Part shown: in pieces, positions 10,991-23,018 of the stretch | Position numbering within the stretch: the first letter of the stretch is position 1 | Layout of the letters: each line of letters begins with the position of its first letter | The notes under the pieces: generated by a model | Seen by the model: the letters and a program-made list of their open reading frames with translations, nothing else | Database searches by the model: none | Told to the model about the DNA's origin: nothing | NCBI GenBank assembly: GCA_015178975.1 | Contig: WHVD01000009.1 | Coordinates: 806,001-870,000 of the forward strand | DNA: 64,000 nucleotides | Source of the DNA: Hysterangium stoloniferum | Taxonomy: Eukaryota > Basidiomycota > Agaricomycetes > Hysterangiales > Hysterangiaceae | Direction: 5' to 3' | Position numbers and translations under genes: made by a program

Positions 10991-12954
10991 TCAAATAGGG
11001 CCCTGAATTGTTACTGCCTCTGGATGTTGTGTGTGGAAGTCTGCTGTCAAAGTGGGGGCAAATACCTTATGTCCTGGTTCCCAGCTATTATGTTCCATGC
11101 CAAAGCCTTGCCATTTTATGAGATATTCAATTTGCCCATATCTCCATCTACTATCCAATACCTTCTCAACCTCATACTCCACCTCTCCTTCCACTACTAT
11201 TGGATCTGGGGGTGGTTGAGAATGGTGGCTGATGATTGGATCCTCAATTTTCAGTGTCAGTTTCACCACATTGAATACTGGGTGGAGTCTATTCATTGAC
11301 TTGGGCAGTTCCAACCTATAGGCAATTGGTGAGACCTGTTAAAGTACCTTGAATGTCCCTAATTGAAGGTGTGAGAGCTTCTTTGAGGGTTGGGCCATTT
11401 GAATATCACTGGCATCTAGGAAAACCTGGTCTCCTGCCTTGAAGTTTGGTGCTGGGGTTCGCCGATGGTTATAGTACTTTGTCATCTTGTCCTTTGCTTT
11501 AGCCAATGCTGCTTTTGCCTCTTCAAGAGTTTCCACCATTCGATCTCAAAAATCATTTGCCGATTCCACCTTGTTGGATTGAAGGTCTGGTTCAAAGCCC
11601 ATTCATGGATGACGTCCACAGTCTAACATGAATGGTGTCTGTTATGTAGATGCATGGATATGGTTGTTGTATTGGAATTCTGCAAGTGGGAGAAGGTCAA
11701 CCCAGTCTGATTGGTGCTGATTCACAAAAATCTGTAGATATGTCTCAAGCTCTTGGTTGACTCATTCAGTTTGTCCATCAGCTTGAGGGTGGTAGGCTGT
11801 GGAATAGGCTGGTTGAATCCCAGGGAGCTGGTATAATTCCCAAGTGAATTGGCTTGCAAACTGTGATCCATGATCTGAGATGACTCTCTGTGGAAGTCCA
11901 TGATGCTTCCACACATCCTTACCAAAGACCCAAGCTGCACCCACAGAGTCGACAGTCTTGTGTGTGGGCAGGAAATGTCCCCGCTTTGTCATGAGATCTA
12001 CAATTACCATAACTGAATCATACCCTTGAGATTTAGGTAGGTCAACTATGAAGTCAACACTGGTTGTATCCCATTGATCTGCTGGTGTGGTGTTTGGGTG
12101 TAATTCCTCAATTGGCATTCAATGCTGGAACTTGGTGCACATACATGTGTGACAGGTCTTAACATATTGCCCTATATATCATTATATGCCTGGCCACCAG
12201 AAGTTGTGACTTACCAGCTTTAAAGTCTTCCATCATCCTGCATGGTCAGCAACCTGAGAGTCATGGTGCTGTTCCACAATCCTACACCTCAGTTCTGGGT
12301 CTGTTGGTACATATATTTTACCCCGATACAACACCAATCCATCTTCCTCTGACCATTCCATTAATTTGATAGATCAGCCACCAGATTTTTGGAGTTCCTT
12401 CACTACCTTGATCACTGCTTCCTCCTGTTCACCCTTCTCATTTCCTTGGCAAATAGCAGTGAGGAATTCACATTCTGGCCCATGTATTGACACACCCTCC
12501 ATGGCTCGAATTGCAAAGAACTCTGGTTTAAGTAGAGTGATGTTTGAGTTGTCTCCTTCACCTGAACCATGGTCAGACTGGTGAGAGAGTGCATCTGTTT
12601 TACCCATAGAGCATCCTGGTCGGTGTGCAGTTGGAAATCAAAATGTGCCAGGAACAGAGACCATCGAGCCTGTCTTTGGTTTAGCGTTTTTGAGGACATG
12701 AAGTACTTGAGGTTTTTGTGGTCAGTCCATACTTCCACTGAGTGTCGTGCCCCCTCTAGGAAATGTCTCCACTCATCAAAGGCATGAATCACTGCAAGCA
12801 TCGCTTTGTCATGGATCTCACAATTGCGTTCAACAGCTGACAGGCTTTTTGAGTAAAAGGCAACGCCACTTTCCATCATCCAGCTGTTGTGAGAGGACTG
12901 CTCCAGTGGCATAGTCTGATAAGTCAGCTTCAACTCTAAATGGTTTTGAATCAT
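10991..12954 (-). pseudogene. Gypsy A: RNase H, integrase and chromodomain remains
   Basis: From right to left on the plus strand: an RNase H region (YSKSLSAVERNCEIHDKAML, then TDHKNLKYFMSSK), an integrase core (TTSVDFIVDLPKSQGYDSVM, then SDHGSQFASQFTWELY) and a C-terminal chromodomain (EVEKVLDSRWRYGQIEYLIK, then WQGFGMEHNSWEP). Chromodomains in such integrases steer insertion toward chromatin marks. The region is broken into several frames. Confidence 0.85.
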
Positions 12955-13015
12955 CAGGCATTTGTCAGAATCGGTGCATTTGTAACCAGGTCCTTGAGGA
13001 GAAGGAAAGCATTGT

Positions 13016-13738
13016 TGTTATGACCGTGTCGCAACCCTATCAGTCCCGAGGTTATTGCCACCTATCAATGTTTCAAGTCACCGTCTCGGAAACCATTGGC
13101 CCCGAAGCTGACATATGTTTTCATGAAGATCAAACTCCGTTTACGCCCACGTCAAAATAACTCGTATTGTCTGGTCAAACTTTGATACGTCCCCTTTTAT
13201 TATGTTGATCCGTTCAATCTTATGTTTCACATATGTCTATCTATATTTGTAGTCCTTGAACTATTTCCTTTTATCGTAATCCCGCTCTCGGTTATCATTG
13301 GCCTCCGAACTAATCATAAACCTCCCGTTCCTAGTCAAGCTTATTGTTAATACCATTTTCTGCCCTTCTCCCCATTAGTATTTTCTAGATGCCTGTTACT
13401 TGTATATGAACCCGCTGTAGTTGTAGTTACTAGGCAATCAGAATATTGACTCAGAATACCCTCATACGCCTGTAATAGTCTCATACTAAGAATCCTCCCA
13501 TCCGCCTCCACGTGCGCTCGCCCACTCCTGGCCCCGACCCCCTGGCCCGACGCTCGACTTGTCCTTCGGTTCCGATTGGTATCTTGCCGAAAGGAACTCC
13601 TTAGGATTAGTCTTCGCCCACCCGAAATCTAAGGACACCCTACGGATATTTGTGAGGGCGCAGCACATAAGCTGAAGCCAAGTCCTTCCGATCGGTCCCT
13701 GTCGGCCACCGACATTAGTCAGTTTTCAGTTCTTAACA
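13016..13738. mobile_element. Solo LTR, family B (copy 1)
   Basis: TGTTATGACCGTGTCG...TTCTTAACA, 723 bases, flanked by ATTGT on both sides (13011-13015 and 13739-13743). It is inserted in the pol region of Gypsy A, so it is younger than that element. It is related to the longer LTR starting at 44951. Confidence 0.92.
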
Positions 13739-13743
13739 ATTGT

Positions 13744-15007
13744 CCTCTGTCATGGTCCACCTCCAATTGGTTTCCTTTTTTGTGAGATCAAACAGTGGTC
13801 ACACATGGTGGGAGAAATCTGATATGAATTACCTATAGAAGTTGGCAAACCCAAGGAAGGCTTGTACCTCTTTCTGACTGGTAGGAGTGGGCCAATCATG
13901 TACACCTGACAACTTGATTGGGACCATCTCTGCTTGGGTTTCAGAGATGACTAGGCCAAGATATTCAACCTTTGTCTTTTCAAACTCACATTTCTCTGGC
14001 TTAAGGTAGAGCTTATATTCATGAAGATGCTCTAGAACCAGTAATAGGACATGCCAATGTTACTCAAGTGTCTTGGTGAGAATGAGGATGTCATCCAGGT
14101 AGACACAGACAACTCCTTCTGCAATCAAATCCTGGAAAATGTCATTCATCATAGTCTGAAAGATTGCTGGGCTGTTAGTGAGACCAAAAAACATGACCAA
14201 GGGTTCAAACAATCCTCTATTTGTTTGGAAGGCAGCCTTCCACTCGTCACCATCCTTAATGTGAACATTGTTGTAACCCCATCTAACATCAAGCTTTGTG
14301 AAATATTGTGCCCCTTTTAATTGATTCACCAGCTCTGAAATAAGTGGGAGTGGATATCGATTTTTTATTGTTTGGGTATTCAATTTACAATAGTCTTGTA
14401 CAAGTTGAAGGGAGCCATCCTTCTTCTTAATGAAGAAAACTGGGGATGCCATGGGTGACTTAGAAGGACATATCCAACCAGCTGCAAGGTTTTCAGCAAT
14501 AAAAATATCCAGCTCTGTCTGTTTATTGAGGGACATAGGGTAGACCTTGCAATTGGTTGACTTTGCATCAGGGATTAGTTCAATTGCATGGTCCCAAGGT
14601 TTTTGATCAGGTAATGAATTAAATGACTCCTTGAAGAACACATCTTCAAAGGTATGGAGATACTCAGGGACAATGTCTCGAAAACCTTTTGGACTTGGTG
14701 TGTTGAACCTTGCACTAGCCTCTGCTAGTCGCTGAGACACTATAGCAGATGCTCGAATCTGACTTGGAGTCAGTTCTGGGTGCAACACTGTGACAAATAC
14801 CCAATCTCCATCTTCAATTAAGTCATCCATTTGGTCTTCAACCTCATCAGACTGATCAGGTAGTAAGTCAGGAATTGGCTCTTCTGTGTCCTTAGATGTG
14901 AAGACTGGGGCTGGGGCATCTTTACAAGCTTGTAAGCATCTAATCTCTTCACATGCCTGGAGGGTTGAGATTTTACACTCTTTACAGTGTGGGTTGCAAC
15001 GGGTCAT
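13744..15007 (-). pseudogene. Gypsy A: reverse transcriptase remains
   Basis: Contains reverse transcriptase landmarks such as FIKKKDGSLQLVQDYCKLNT, YPLPLISELVNQLKGAQYF, TKLDVRWGYNNVHIKDGDEW and the catalytic box VCVYLDDILI. It belongs to the Ty3/Gypsy type found in basidiomycetes. Confidence 0.88.
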
Positions 15008-16088
15008 CTTGACTTCTTGTCTCTGTCAATTGATCTCAGGGTTGTGATCCTGAAGCCAGGTATAGCTGAGTAAAAGGGATTCCTTCCCAAGCTTGGTGAC
15101 TGCAAACAATGCCTTTTCTGAGTGATCCTTGTAGCGGAGGACCAACTCAACAACTTCAGTAATTGAACCCACTTCATTGGGTGTCCCATTAACATTGTAT
15201 ACATGGATTGGGTAGATGAGTGATCGTATGGCAATTCCATTTTCATGCACATAGTCTCAGTCAATGAATAGACCAGTTGCACCACAGTCAACCAATGCAC
15301 GAGTCGATCGGAAGAGACCAGTGTCAGTTGTTTGGAGCTCAACTTTTAGGTGTAATGATTTGGCAGTTGCCATTAGGGCAATAATGAGAGATTTTGGAAG
15401 ACAACGTTCCCAACTGGTCTTCTATGATGTGAATGGACTGAAGGGGGTTTGGGTGGGTTAGGTATGACTTGAATTCCAGTGTCCTCACTCAATGGAGGTT
15501 CAACTTCAGATGTATTAACTGTACATACATCATCAACTGAGAGGATGCTGAATCTATTTGAAAGTGGCAGTGAGGGCATACCCTTCACTCGCTGCAGTTG
15601 GGAAAACCTGAAACAGGCTGTAGATTAGCCCCTCAAGGAGAGTCATCTGTTTTGGCCACCCTACTACAGGCAATTTGGACATCCACTTCTGCAAGAAGGA
15701 TGTCCATGGCCATGGCCTGTCCTTCATCATCGAGGCTAGTAAGTAAGGAACAGATTCTTTGTAGTTTTCGAGGGCAGTCATGACTGAAGTGACCTGGCTG
15801 ACAACACTCAAAACAGAGGGTTGAGGGGAGACCCTGGCCTTTGGTTGCATTGACATCCATCATGTTGATTGGTCTAGAGGAGGGTAGTGTCAGTGTAGGA
15901 TGTGGAGGATGTGGGGAAACAATGTGGGGGAGCATCAGGGGTTTCAGTGCAAGTTGTCATGTTGTGACACCTGCCAAACAAAAGATTTTGTTTGCATTTC
16001 GGTTTTGGTCGAAGTGGGAGGTGGTGTCATACCAGCCTTGCTTGTCATCGTCCTTTGGGCAGTTTTCCATTGTTGCAACCTGGGTCTG
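15004..16088 (-). pseudogene. Gypsy A: protease-like region and CCHC zinc knuckle
   Basis: Includes a CCHC knuckle of the nucleocapsid type (CFECCQPGHFSHDCP, near 15790-15830) and a region matching the aspartic-protease part (YNVNGTPNEVGSITEVVELV, about 15070-15200). The right border is the solo LTR at 16089. Confidence 0.75.
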
Positions 16089-16559
16089 TGTTATGTATTT
16101 CTAGGTTTTTTCCAATTTTGAACCAATGTCCCCTAACAAATTGCGAAAACGAATATTTAAATGTAATTATATTGCGACGATAAAATTGTACAATATTTGC
16201 TTGATTTATCTTGAATTCTTACAATTTATTTTGTATTTTTATCTTGTAAATTGAGCAGGTTATTGAATTTCTACCTTTTATTCTTTTTTGATTAATATGT
16301 TGGCGACTCAGCGCTTATTCACAATGCGCGAGTGATCATGTGATATTCACATGACATTTCAAACTCCGACGCCGACAAAATGTGAATCATGCATTATCAA
16401 GGCAAAATATATATTATATATTATTATAATAAAATATTATTATATTTATAATTAACTAAAAATAAATATAATAATTATATTATAATATAAAACCGGCCAC
16501 CTGGTACTTATTACACGGTCCGCGGGAAAATTGTCACAATGAGTGACAACTGTCACAAC

Positions 16560-17052
16560 ATGTGACAGTTGTCACAAGGGTGTGTGACGGTCACAAGGGC
16601 GCGCGATAGTCACAGAGGTGCGTGACGGTCACAGAGGTGCGTGACGGTCACAGAGGTGCGTGACGGTCACAGAGGTGCGTGACGGTCACAGAGGTGCGTG
16701 ACGGTCACAGAGGTGCGTGACGGTCACAGAGGTGCGTGACGGTCACAGAGGTGCGTGACGGTCACAGAGGTGCGTGACGGTCACAGAGGTGCGTGACGGT
16801 CACAGAGGTGCGTGACGGTCACAGAGGTGCGTGACGGTCACAGAGGTGCGCAACTGTCACAAAGGCGCATAACTGTCACAAAGGCGCACAACTGTCACAA
16901 AGGCGCACAACTGTCACAAAGGCGCACAACTGTCACAAAGGCGCACAACTGTTACAAAGGCGCAAAACTGTCACAAAGGCGCCCGACTGTCACAAAGGCG
17001 CACAATTGTCACGAAGGCGTGCAACTGTCACAAAGGTGCGCAACTGTCACAA
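16560..17052 (+). repeat. 19-bp minisatellite in the LTR-C upstream part
   Basis: About 25 tandem copies of a 19-base unit. The first block is gtcacagaggtgcgtgacg (about 13 nearly identical copies) and the second is caactgtcacaaaggcgca (about 10 copies). Units contain GTGAC...GTCAC dyads. The sister LTR at 51268-51440 has the same 19-base period with a different unit (gtcacaacaggtgacattc), so the arrays expanded separately. Confidence 0.92.
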
Positions 17053-17055
17053 ATT

Positions 17056-17221
17056 CTAGTATATAGTTAGTTCAGATGAGGAGTAGATCCCTCATCTGAA
17101 AGCCTAGTTATACCACTGGTTTAGCATCTACCCGCTCTACTCTTAGTGGCTATGCTCCAACAGTAGAGAGTCCTCGTACTGTGATCACCAGGCTAGCAGA
17201 TTATTTTAACAACCCCAAATT
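17056..17221 (+). repeat. Fragment of LTR family E
   Basis: Closely matches the right part of the complete solo LTR at 29860-30129, from ctagtatatagtta to ttttaaca. It marks the left border of the block inserted in LTR-C. Confidence 0.8.
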
Positions 17222-18370
17222 CCACAGGCCAAGTCTGCTGACTCTTGAAAACCCTCCATGGTTTGAAGCAATCAGGATGCCACTGATACCAGAAGCTAGT
17301 CAAAATTATGGAAGTGTTGGATTTTACTTGGAGAAATGTTGACCAAGCAGTATTCTATTGAAAAGTGAGTAATATTCTGATGATTGTGTTGGTCCATGTA
17401 GATGATTGCACAATTGCATCAAACTCAGCTGACACCATTGCTTCCTTCAAAAAGGACATCCCTTACCATATCAAAATAACCAACTTGGGTGAACTACACT
17501 GGTTGTTAGGAATCAAATTTGTAAGGGAATGAGATCAACACACCATACACTTATCCTAGCAATCATATATTGATTCCATCCTCCACCACTATCATCTTGA
17601 GGACCTCAAACCAATGTCCACCTTGATGGACCCAAATGTAAGACTGTCTTCCTCCCAATGTCCCTCCACAACACTTGAAAGTGCTGCAATGCATGGCATA
17701 CCTTACCACAAAGCCCTTGGCTTCCTAATGTATACCACATTCAGTACTTGACTGGTTATTGCTTTTGCCATGCAGTCATATTGCATTGCAACACTAATCC
17801 TGGCCAGGAACACTGGACCACTGTCAAAATAAATTTTTGCTACCTGGCCATACCAAAGACTTTTGGTTAACTTACAAGAAATTAAGCAATGACCAATGAC
17901 TTACTGGTTATGCTGATGTGGATGGCAGCCTCACTGAGGATCACCATGCTATATCTGGGTATGCATTCCTGCTCAATGGTGGTGCTGTATCTTGGGGTGT
18001 GAAATGATAAGAAGTTGTCTCATTGTCCACAACTGAAAGTGAATGCATGGCCATAACCCATGCATTCAAAGAAGTGCTTGTCTATAGTCATTGCTTACTC
18101 AGCTGCTTGGTTTCCCTGATGTGCCTATGACTCCATTCTCAGATAATCAGTTTGTCATTGTGCTTACCAGAGACCATCAATATCATGGACACACCACACA
18201 TATTGATGTCCACTTTCATTTTGTTCATTGGATCATTGAGAACAGGTCCCTTCAACTTATTTATTGCCCCACTGCCAACATAATTCCCAACACCTTAACT
18301 AAGGTGCTTCCCTCAGCCAAGGTCAAACACTTCACCACTGAATTGGGACTCTCTGTGACTTGAGGGGGAG
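17222..18370 (+). pseudogene. Copia (Ty1) element, 3' pol fragment, fossil
   Basis: Shows the end of Copia reverse transcriptase (VLVHVDDCTIAS, ITNLGELHWLLGIKF) and RNase H (TGYADVDGSLTED, SGYAFLLNGGAVSWG, STTESECMAI). The end reads ANIIPNTLTKVLPSAKVKHF, then a purine-rich tract at about 18362-18370. Gag, protease, integrase and the 5' LTR are absent. Several breaks; a dead fragment. Confidence 0.85.
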
Positions 18371-18789
18371 CGTTGGAATAGCAAGCATGCAACAGTCCCT
18401 TTATGGTATAGCAGGAAGGCCACATTGTGCCAGCCAATAGATAAAAGCCTCCCTTTGTTTTATTTCTTTATTGTTCCCTTTGTCACTGTGATATTTCTTT
18501 GAAACATTCTAGTACATTCCATGCTATTGTTTCCACTTTATCACCTTTTCTCTTTTGTTCTGAGTTAGCTTAAATACAAGCCATCCCAGTCAACTTCACC
18601 TCAGCTATTTGGTATACAGTGTGCAAATACTGAGGTGAGATACTTGCTACCATGCCTTCCCAATTCTTTTACTTATTACCATTACCTAGTATTATTCATC
18701 TTATTTAGGTAATCAATATTAGCTATTTGGCATACAGCATGCAAGCACTGAGTATTACTCTTCCTATTTAGTGCTCTAAATCTCACACA
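18371..18789 (+). repeat. Copia LTR adjoining the 17222-18370 fragment
   Basis: Begins right after the purine tract (gttggaatagcaagcatgc) and probably ends at ctcacaca near 18789. The internal motif gctatttgg.atacag.gtgcaa recurs near 18610 and 18725. The right border is approximate. Confidence 0.6.
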
Positions 18790-20110
18790 GTCATGTTTCA
18801 AACATTCCATGACATACTTATAGTGGTGTGGCCTTCCCTAATTTCCCTTCATGCTCTCATCACCTTCCTCTTTTTCACCTTATCCTTTCTCTGTCTGCAC
18901 CTCCAGCACTATCCACACTTGTATCCTGGACCTTCACCCCTACACACTTGTCTCCACCTTCATCTCTACATAAATCTGCCTTCACCTCCAACACCTTGTA
19001 TTCACCGTCATCTCTACATATCTCTGCTTTCACCTCCAGCACCTTGTATTCACCTTGGCCCTCACCCCCCACTTGTCCTTACTTCTGCTGGTTTTTTTTT
19101 GCTCATCACAGTACTGTTCCTGCTATGCTGGAAGACACAGTATTATTGCTGTTGTCTTTCTCACTGGGCTATATTGTTATAACAACAAGCTGTACATGTC
19201 TGCCTGACAGCCAACTATACTAGTTGTTTTGTTGCTTGTAGTGTGAAAGTTGTTCATGGCTTGTTTTTACTTTCGATTAGAGGCTTGAATTTGAGGGGGC
19301 AGCAGTGGGGTGGAATTGAATGTGGTGACTCAATGATTTTTGACAATTGGTGAGCATAAAAAAGATTTTGAAATGTAGCAGTAGTACACTACTAGTGGTA
19401 CTAATGCTTCATAATAATAATAATCACTTTCTGAATCACACTTGTAATTGAATTTTTCAAATTTATTTTTCTAAATGAATATTTATCAAAAATATTATAA
19501 ATACAGCTAGAGCATCTAAAGTAAGGAGAGTAGTGAGAGTAGTGAGAGAGAAAAATATTTGCAAGAGATGTTGTGAGCATTCGCCTTTTCTATAGTGCAC
19601 TGAGAGCATTTGAAACCGGGCGATGTTCTCTGAATACTCCGGTGCCGCTGGAACCGCCCTGAGGCTCCAGAGGACATGCTCATTTTACTGATGCAGTGGC
19701 CGAAATAATACATATGTACATACCTTCTAAGCACTGGCTATCCTATAATGTATTTATATTAATGAGTTGTTTGTCTCATTTAAGCATTAAGCATGTGAAT
19801 TATAAAATAAAACAAGCAAAATCTGCAATAAAAAAGTGTAAGCACTACTTGGTGGACATTTGAGCAGTAGGTAGAATTCCTCCACCTTCTATTTCACTAT
19901 ATCTACAAAAAGGCAATTGTATAGTTGTAAAATGATATTTTCTGTATTTATCACCCTAAATCTCATTAAAATACTTAATATCTAAATATATGTTTTAATA
20001 TTGCTCAGTGAAAAATGGAGAGTTTATAGTGGGGAGTTCTATGGCTATGTGGCTTTCCCCTAAAGCTGTTCAAAAAAAAACAAATGAAGAAAAAGAAAAA
20101 CTGGGAGTAC
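18790..20110. other. Unassigned insert sequence within LTR-C
   Basis: Contains pyrimidine-rich imperfect repeats (cacctccagcaccttgtattcac, about 18900-19070). A purine tract followed by TGGAATTGAATGTGG lies near 19305, and a TATA-like attataaatacagc near 19490, together suggesting another LTR. No coding region was recognised; the long open frames here come from low-complexity repeats. Confidence 0.35.
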
Positions 20111-21495
20111 AGCAAAAACCGGAAATTCCCTGGAATATTCCAGTGGCTTCCAATGGAATAGTAGATAGTAGATACTAATAATAGATAGAATATTGTAGAA
20201 TATTCTATAAGATTCCAGAAAGTTCTATTATGCCAAGAATATTCTATAGTGTCTTAGAAGTAGTTAGAACCTTCCACAATGCTCTAGAAAATTCTAGAAG
20301 ATTGAATGATGTCATTCTGGAAGAAAATTCTAGAAAATTCTAAATGACATCATTCAATCTTCTAGAATCTTCTAAATGTCTCAGACCAAAATGTATATAA
20401 GGAGCTCAGCTCCAGCCTTGAATAAAATATCATCTTCACTACATTTTATCAGCCACATCAGTGTGCCACTGCAGCAAGCAGTTAATCCACCCCTAGTTGG
20501 GCTGTTGGATAAATATATACAAACACTTAGTCACCTCTAGTTGAGCTGCTGACCTAAGTTATCTCAGGATTCCTTTGTCACCTCTTGTTGAGCTTCTGAC
20601 AATAATCCTACCAATCAGGATTCTCAGTCACCTCTTGTTGAGTAATTTGACTATAATCGTACAATCAGGATTTCCTGCCACCTCTTGTTGAGCTTCTGGT
20701 ATTAATCCTTTATACTATAGTCACCTCTTAATTGAGTACTGATTATTAGTTTTCTTTACATTGTTATTTGTAGTCTAAAACCTCAGTCACCTCTTGTTGA
20801 GTAATTTGACTGATTATTACATACAAATAATCCCTGTTCCCTTGCTCATTTATTGTGAATCAGTAAAGCATATCCACATAAATGAATACTGAGAATATCC
20901 TTGCAAGATCCTAAGACTACATTAAGATCCTGATAAGTTAATATCACAGTAGACCTTGTAGGTTAGTGTAAATAAAGCATATATTAGCCAAATAGTGTTT
21001 TATTCTATATCTAATCTTTTGACCTGTTTATAAATGTTTTTACTGTTTGATAAATAGTATAAAATATATATAAACTAGCTAGTATTGAAGTTAAATCTAA
21101 CTTCGGAATCAGTAAATTGTTATTCTTATTTTAATAGTTGTTGTCACAGAAAAAGAACAAGCTTGTACAAGCAGCTCTCAAAACCTTCTTTGCGAAGTAG
21201 GGTGCATATATTCAATAAACTCTTGACTTCAGAGGTTCTAAGTCTATTTAGGCTGCCACTGATTAATATCAAATACTTAAATTATTTTACCTTGCAGTGA
21301 ATTGAGTATTTGCACATTTTGATAGAGCATTGGACTCCTTTTTCAGAAAATAGTATTAAAGTAAGGCTAATACATTACAGTCTGGATACTCGGTAAGAGG
21401 CCATGTTGATATTTCATAACGATGGCTAATGGGTCCTTGTAACCCACAAGGTCAATGGGTTCTCGGAACTTGTCAGTGTACTCATCGACCGTTCT

Positions 21496-22014
21496 TCAGG
21501 CTTGATGGTACATCATCCCTTCTAATTTGATATGGGCCATAGCTGCTTCATCGGCTGGAAAGAACTCATGTTTGAAGGTCCGTGCAAAGGTCTCCCATGA
21601 AAGCACTGTCTCTCCTTGACTCCACGACTTCATGAGCCGATTTGTGAAAAGGGCGGCTCGACCGGTCTTCATGAATGACACCACCCATTGGACCTTCGTC
21701 TTGTCCATCTGGAATTTCAATCCATTCATGCTGATGTACAACAGATACGAATTGTAGAAGGTATATCCACTGGATTGATCACCATCATATGCATTTGGGA
21801 GTGGAACCTTCAGACCTGAGTTGGTTGAAGTGGCAGAAGGGGTCGATGTAGGTAACACTGTCAGAGGAGTCGTTGGCGGTTGCAATTGTAAGGTGAGTTG
21901 CTGAAGGATTTGCTGCAGCAAGTCCATGTTTTGCTTCTGGGAGGCTTGGAGATCTCAAATGTCATTACTGTGCTGTTCCAGCACCTGATGGGGATCGGTC
22001 ATAGAAGCCGACAT
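21496..22014 (-). pseudogene. Gypsy A: gag remains
   Basis: Reads MSASMTDPHQVLEQHS at the start, then a glutamine-rich helix (LLQQILQQLTLQLQPP) and a gag core (GTAFYNSYLLYISMN-like, KTKVQWVVSFMKTGRAALFT, TFARTFKHEFFPADEAAMAH) typical of chromodomain Gypsy gags. Broken. Confidence 0.8.
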
Positions 22015-22153
22015 GATGGTAAAAATGAGGGGAGGGGACTGCATGTAAACTCGAAGTCAATTAGATCTGTATAGATGTCTGAACTTGCGATCTTGGATAT
22101 AGTTTGAAAAATAGTGGTGGTAATTCCAGTCACTAGATGTGAGACTTTTCTTC

Positions 22154-22457
22154 TATAAGGGCAACTCTCTAGACCACACTGACTCACACTTATGACTGAG
22201 TTTGGGGCACTAACAGAGGGAATCCAAAGTAAGCTTTATACCTATCTATTATATACATACAGTGTACAGTATTACTTACCTAGCAGAGAGAATCTGAAGA
22301 GAAAAGTCTAAGGAATCCTTGGCTAGTGAGTGACTAACTAAAGGTGCAGTGGAGTTTGAAAATGTGATAAAGACAAGGTACTCTCACCCTTGACTTATGA
22401 GACTATATTAAGGAAGGTCAGGAATGAATTTGGAAAACTTGAGATTGTCCCCTGACA
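22154..22457 (-). repeat. LTR of Gypsy A (5' side)
   Basis: Matches 10633-10865 but carries about 70 extra bases around 22225-22290 that repeat neighbouring LTR sequence. Followed by the CTTAA target duplication at 22458-22462. Confidence 0.85.
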
Positions 22458-22462
22458 CTTAA

Positions 22463-23018
22463 CTCTGCAATACAGAAGAAAGTATCCATGTTGAAGAAGA
22501 CTCATCATCAGAAGTGACTTGAGGTTACTCAGTACCATGAAAACTGGACTTTGGAGGACTTCAAAAGGGTGTTGTAGACAAATGAGACTAAGATTAACTG
22601 AATTGGATCTGATGGAAAGGTGTATGGTTGGAAAGAATGGGGGAACCAATATCTAACTGAACAACAACATCAACTGTCAAATATGGAGGAGGAAATAATC
22701 TCATGGTATGGGGCTCTATGGGGTGGAGTGGTGTGAGAAGGTTTGTGGAGGTTCAGGGAATAATGGATGCTGGTCAGTATGTGGAGATTTTGGAGGATGG
22801 AGTGGTAGAAAGCTTTGGAATGCTAGAAATGGAGGGGGGCAAACATTACTTTCAACAGGACAATGATCCAAAACATATATCTAGGAAGGCCAAACAGTGG
22901 TTTTAAGACAATATCATTCAAGTACTATCCTGGCCTGCCTAGTCTCCTGATCTAAATCCCATTGAACACCTCAAGTATCACCTGCAACAATGTAGCTTTT
23001 ATGGTGGTAGGAAAGGCT
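22463..23018 (+). pseudogene. Tc1/mariner transposase, catalytic part (T1)
   Basis: Retains KHYFQQDNDPKHISRKAKQWF (second catalytic Asp) and SPDLNPIEHLKYHLQQ (catalytic Glu). The expected first aspartate in the LWSDETKIN motif reads N (TNETKIN), preceded by a stop codon. Another stop follows QWF, and the C-terminus is lost by a deletion that joins the gene directly to the right arm at 23019. Confidence 0.8.

Larger units (their letters stand above)
16089..21379 (+). mobile_element. Solo LTR, family C (copy 1), swollen by a nested insertion
   Basis: Ends TGTTATGTATTTCTAGG and AATACATTACA match the complete 1.6-kb LTR at 51005-52620. It is flanked by GTCTG on both sides (16084-16088 and 21380-21384), so it entered gag of Gypsy A as one event. 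It is 5.3 kb instead of 1.6 kb because of a minisatellite expansion (16560-17052) and an inserted block of about 3 kb (about 17056-20110) holding other LTR and Copia remains. A TATA-like tataaggagctc lies near 20395 and at the matching place in the other copy (about 51700). Confidence 0.9.
10633..22457 (-). mobile_element. Chromodomain Gypsy (Ty3) element A, fossil
   Basis: An LTR retrotransposon on the minus strand, inserted into the T1 transposase with a 5-base target duplication CTTAA (10628-10632 and 22458-22462). Its LTRs are at 10633-10865 and about 22154-22457. Order on the minus strand: gag (22014 leftwards), zinc knuckle, protease-like region, reverse transcriptase, RNase H, integrase, chromodomain, purine tract, 3' LTR. 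It is interrupted by two later solo LTRs (13016-13738 and 16089-21379). Its genes carry several breaks and its two LTRs have diverged visibly, so it is an old, dead copy. Confidence 0.9.

Noticed and set aside
16560-17052. CRISPR-like look of regularly spaced repeats
   Set aside because: Units are contiguous with no unique spacers, and the setting is a eukaryotic LTR.
16812-17066. 84-codon open frame with a 19-residue peptide repeat (NCHKGAQLSQRR)
   Set aside because: A direct product of the 19-base minisatellite, which gives a 57-base coding period in any open frame.
18793-19223. Two overlapping open frames of about 130 codons, Pro/Leu/His-rich
   Set aside because: Pyrimidine-rich imperfect repeats keep several frames open. 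No motif, and the setting is a transposon interior.
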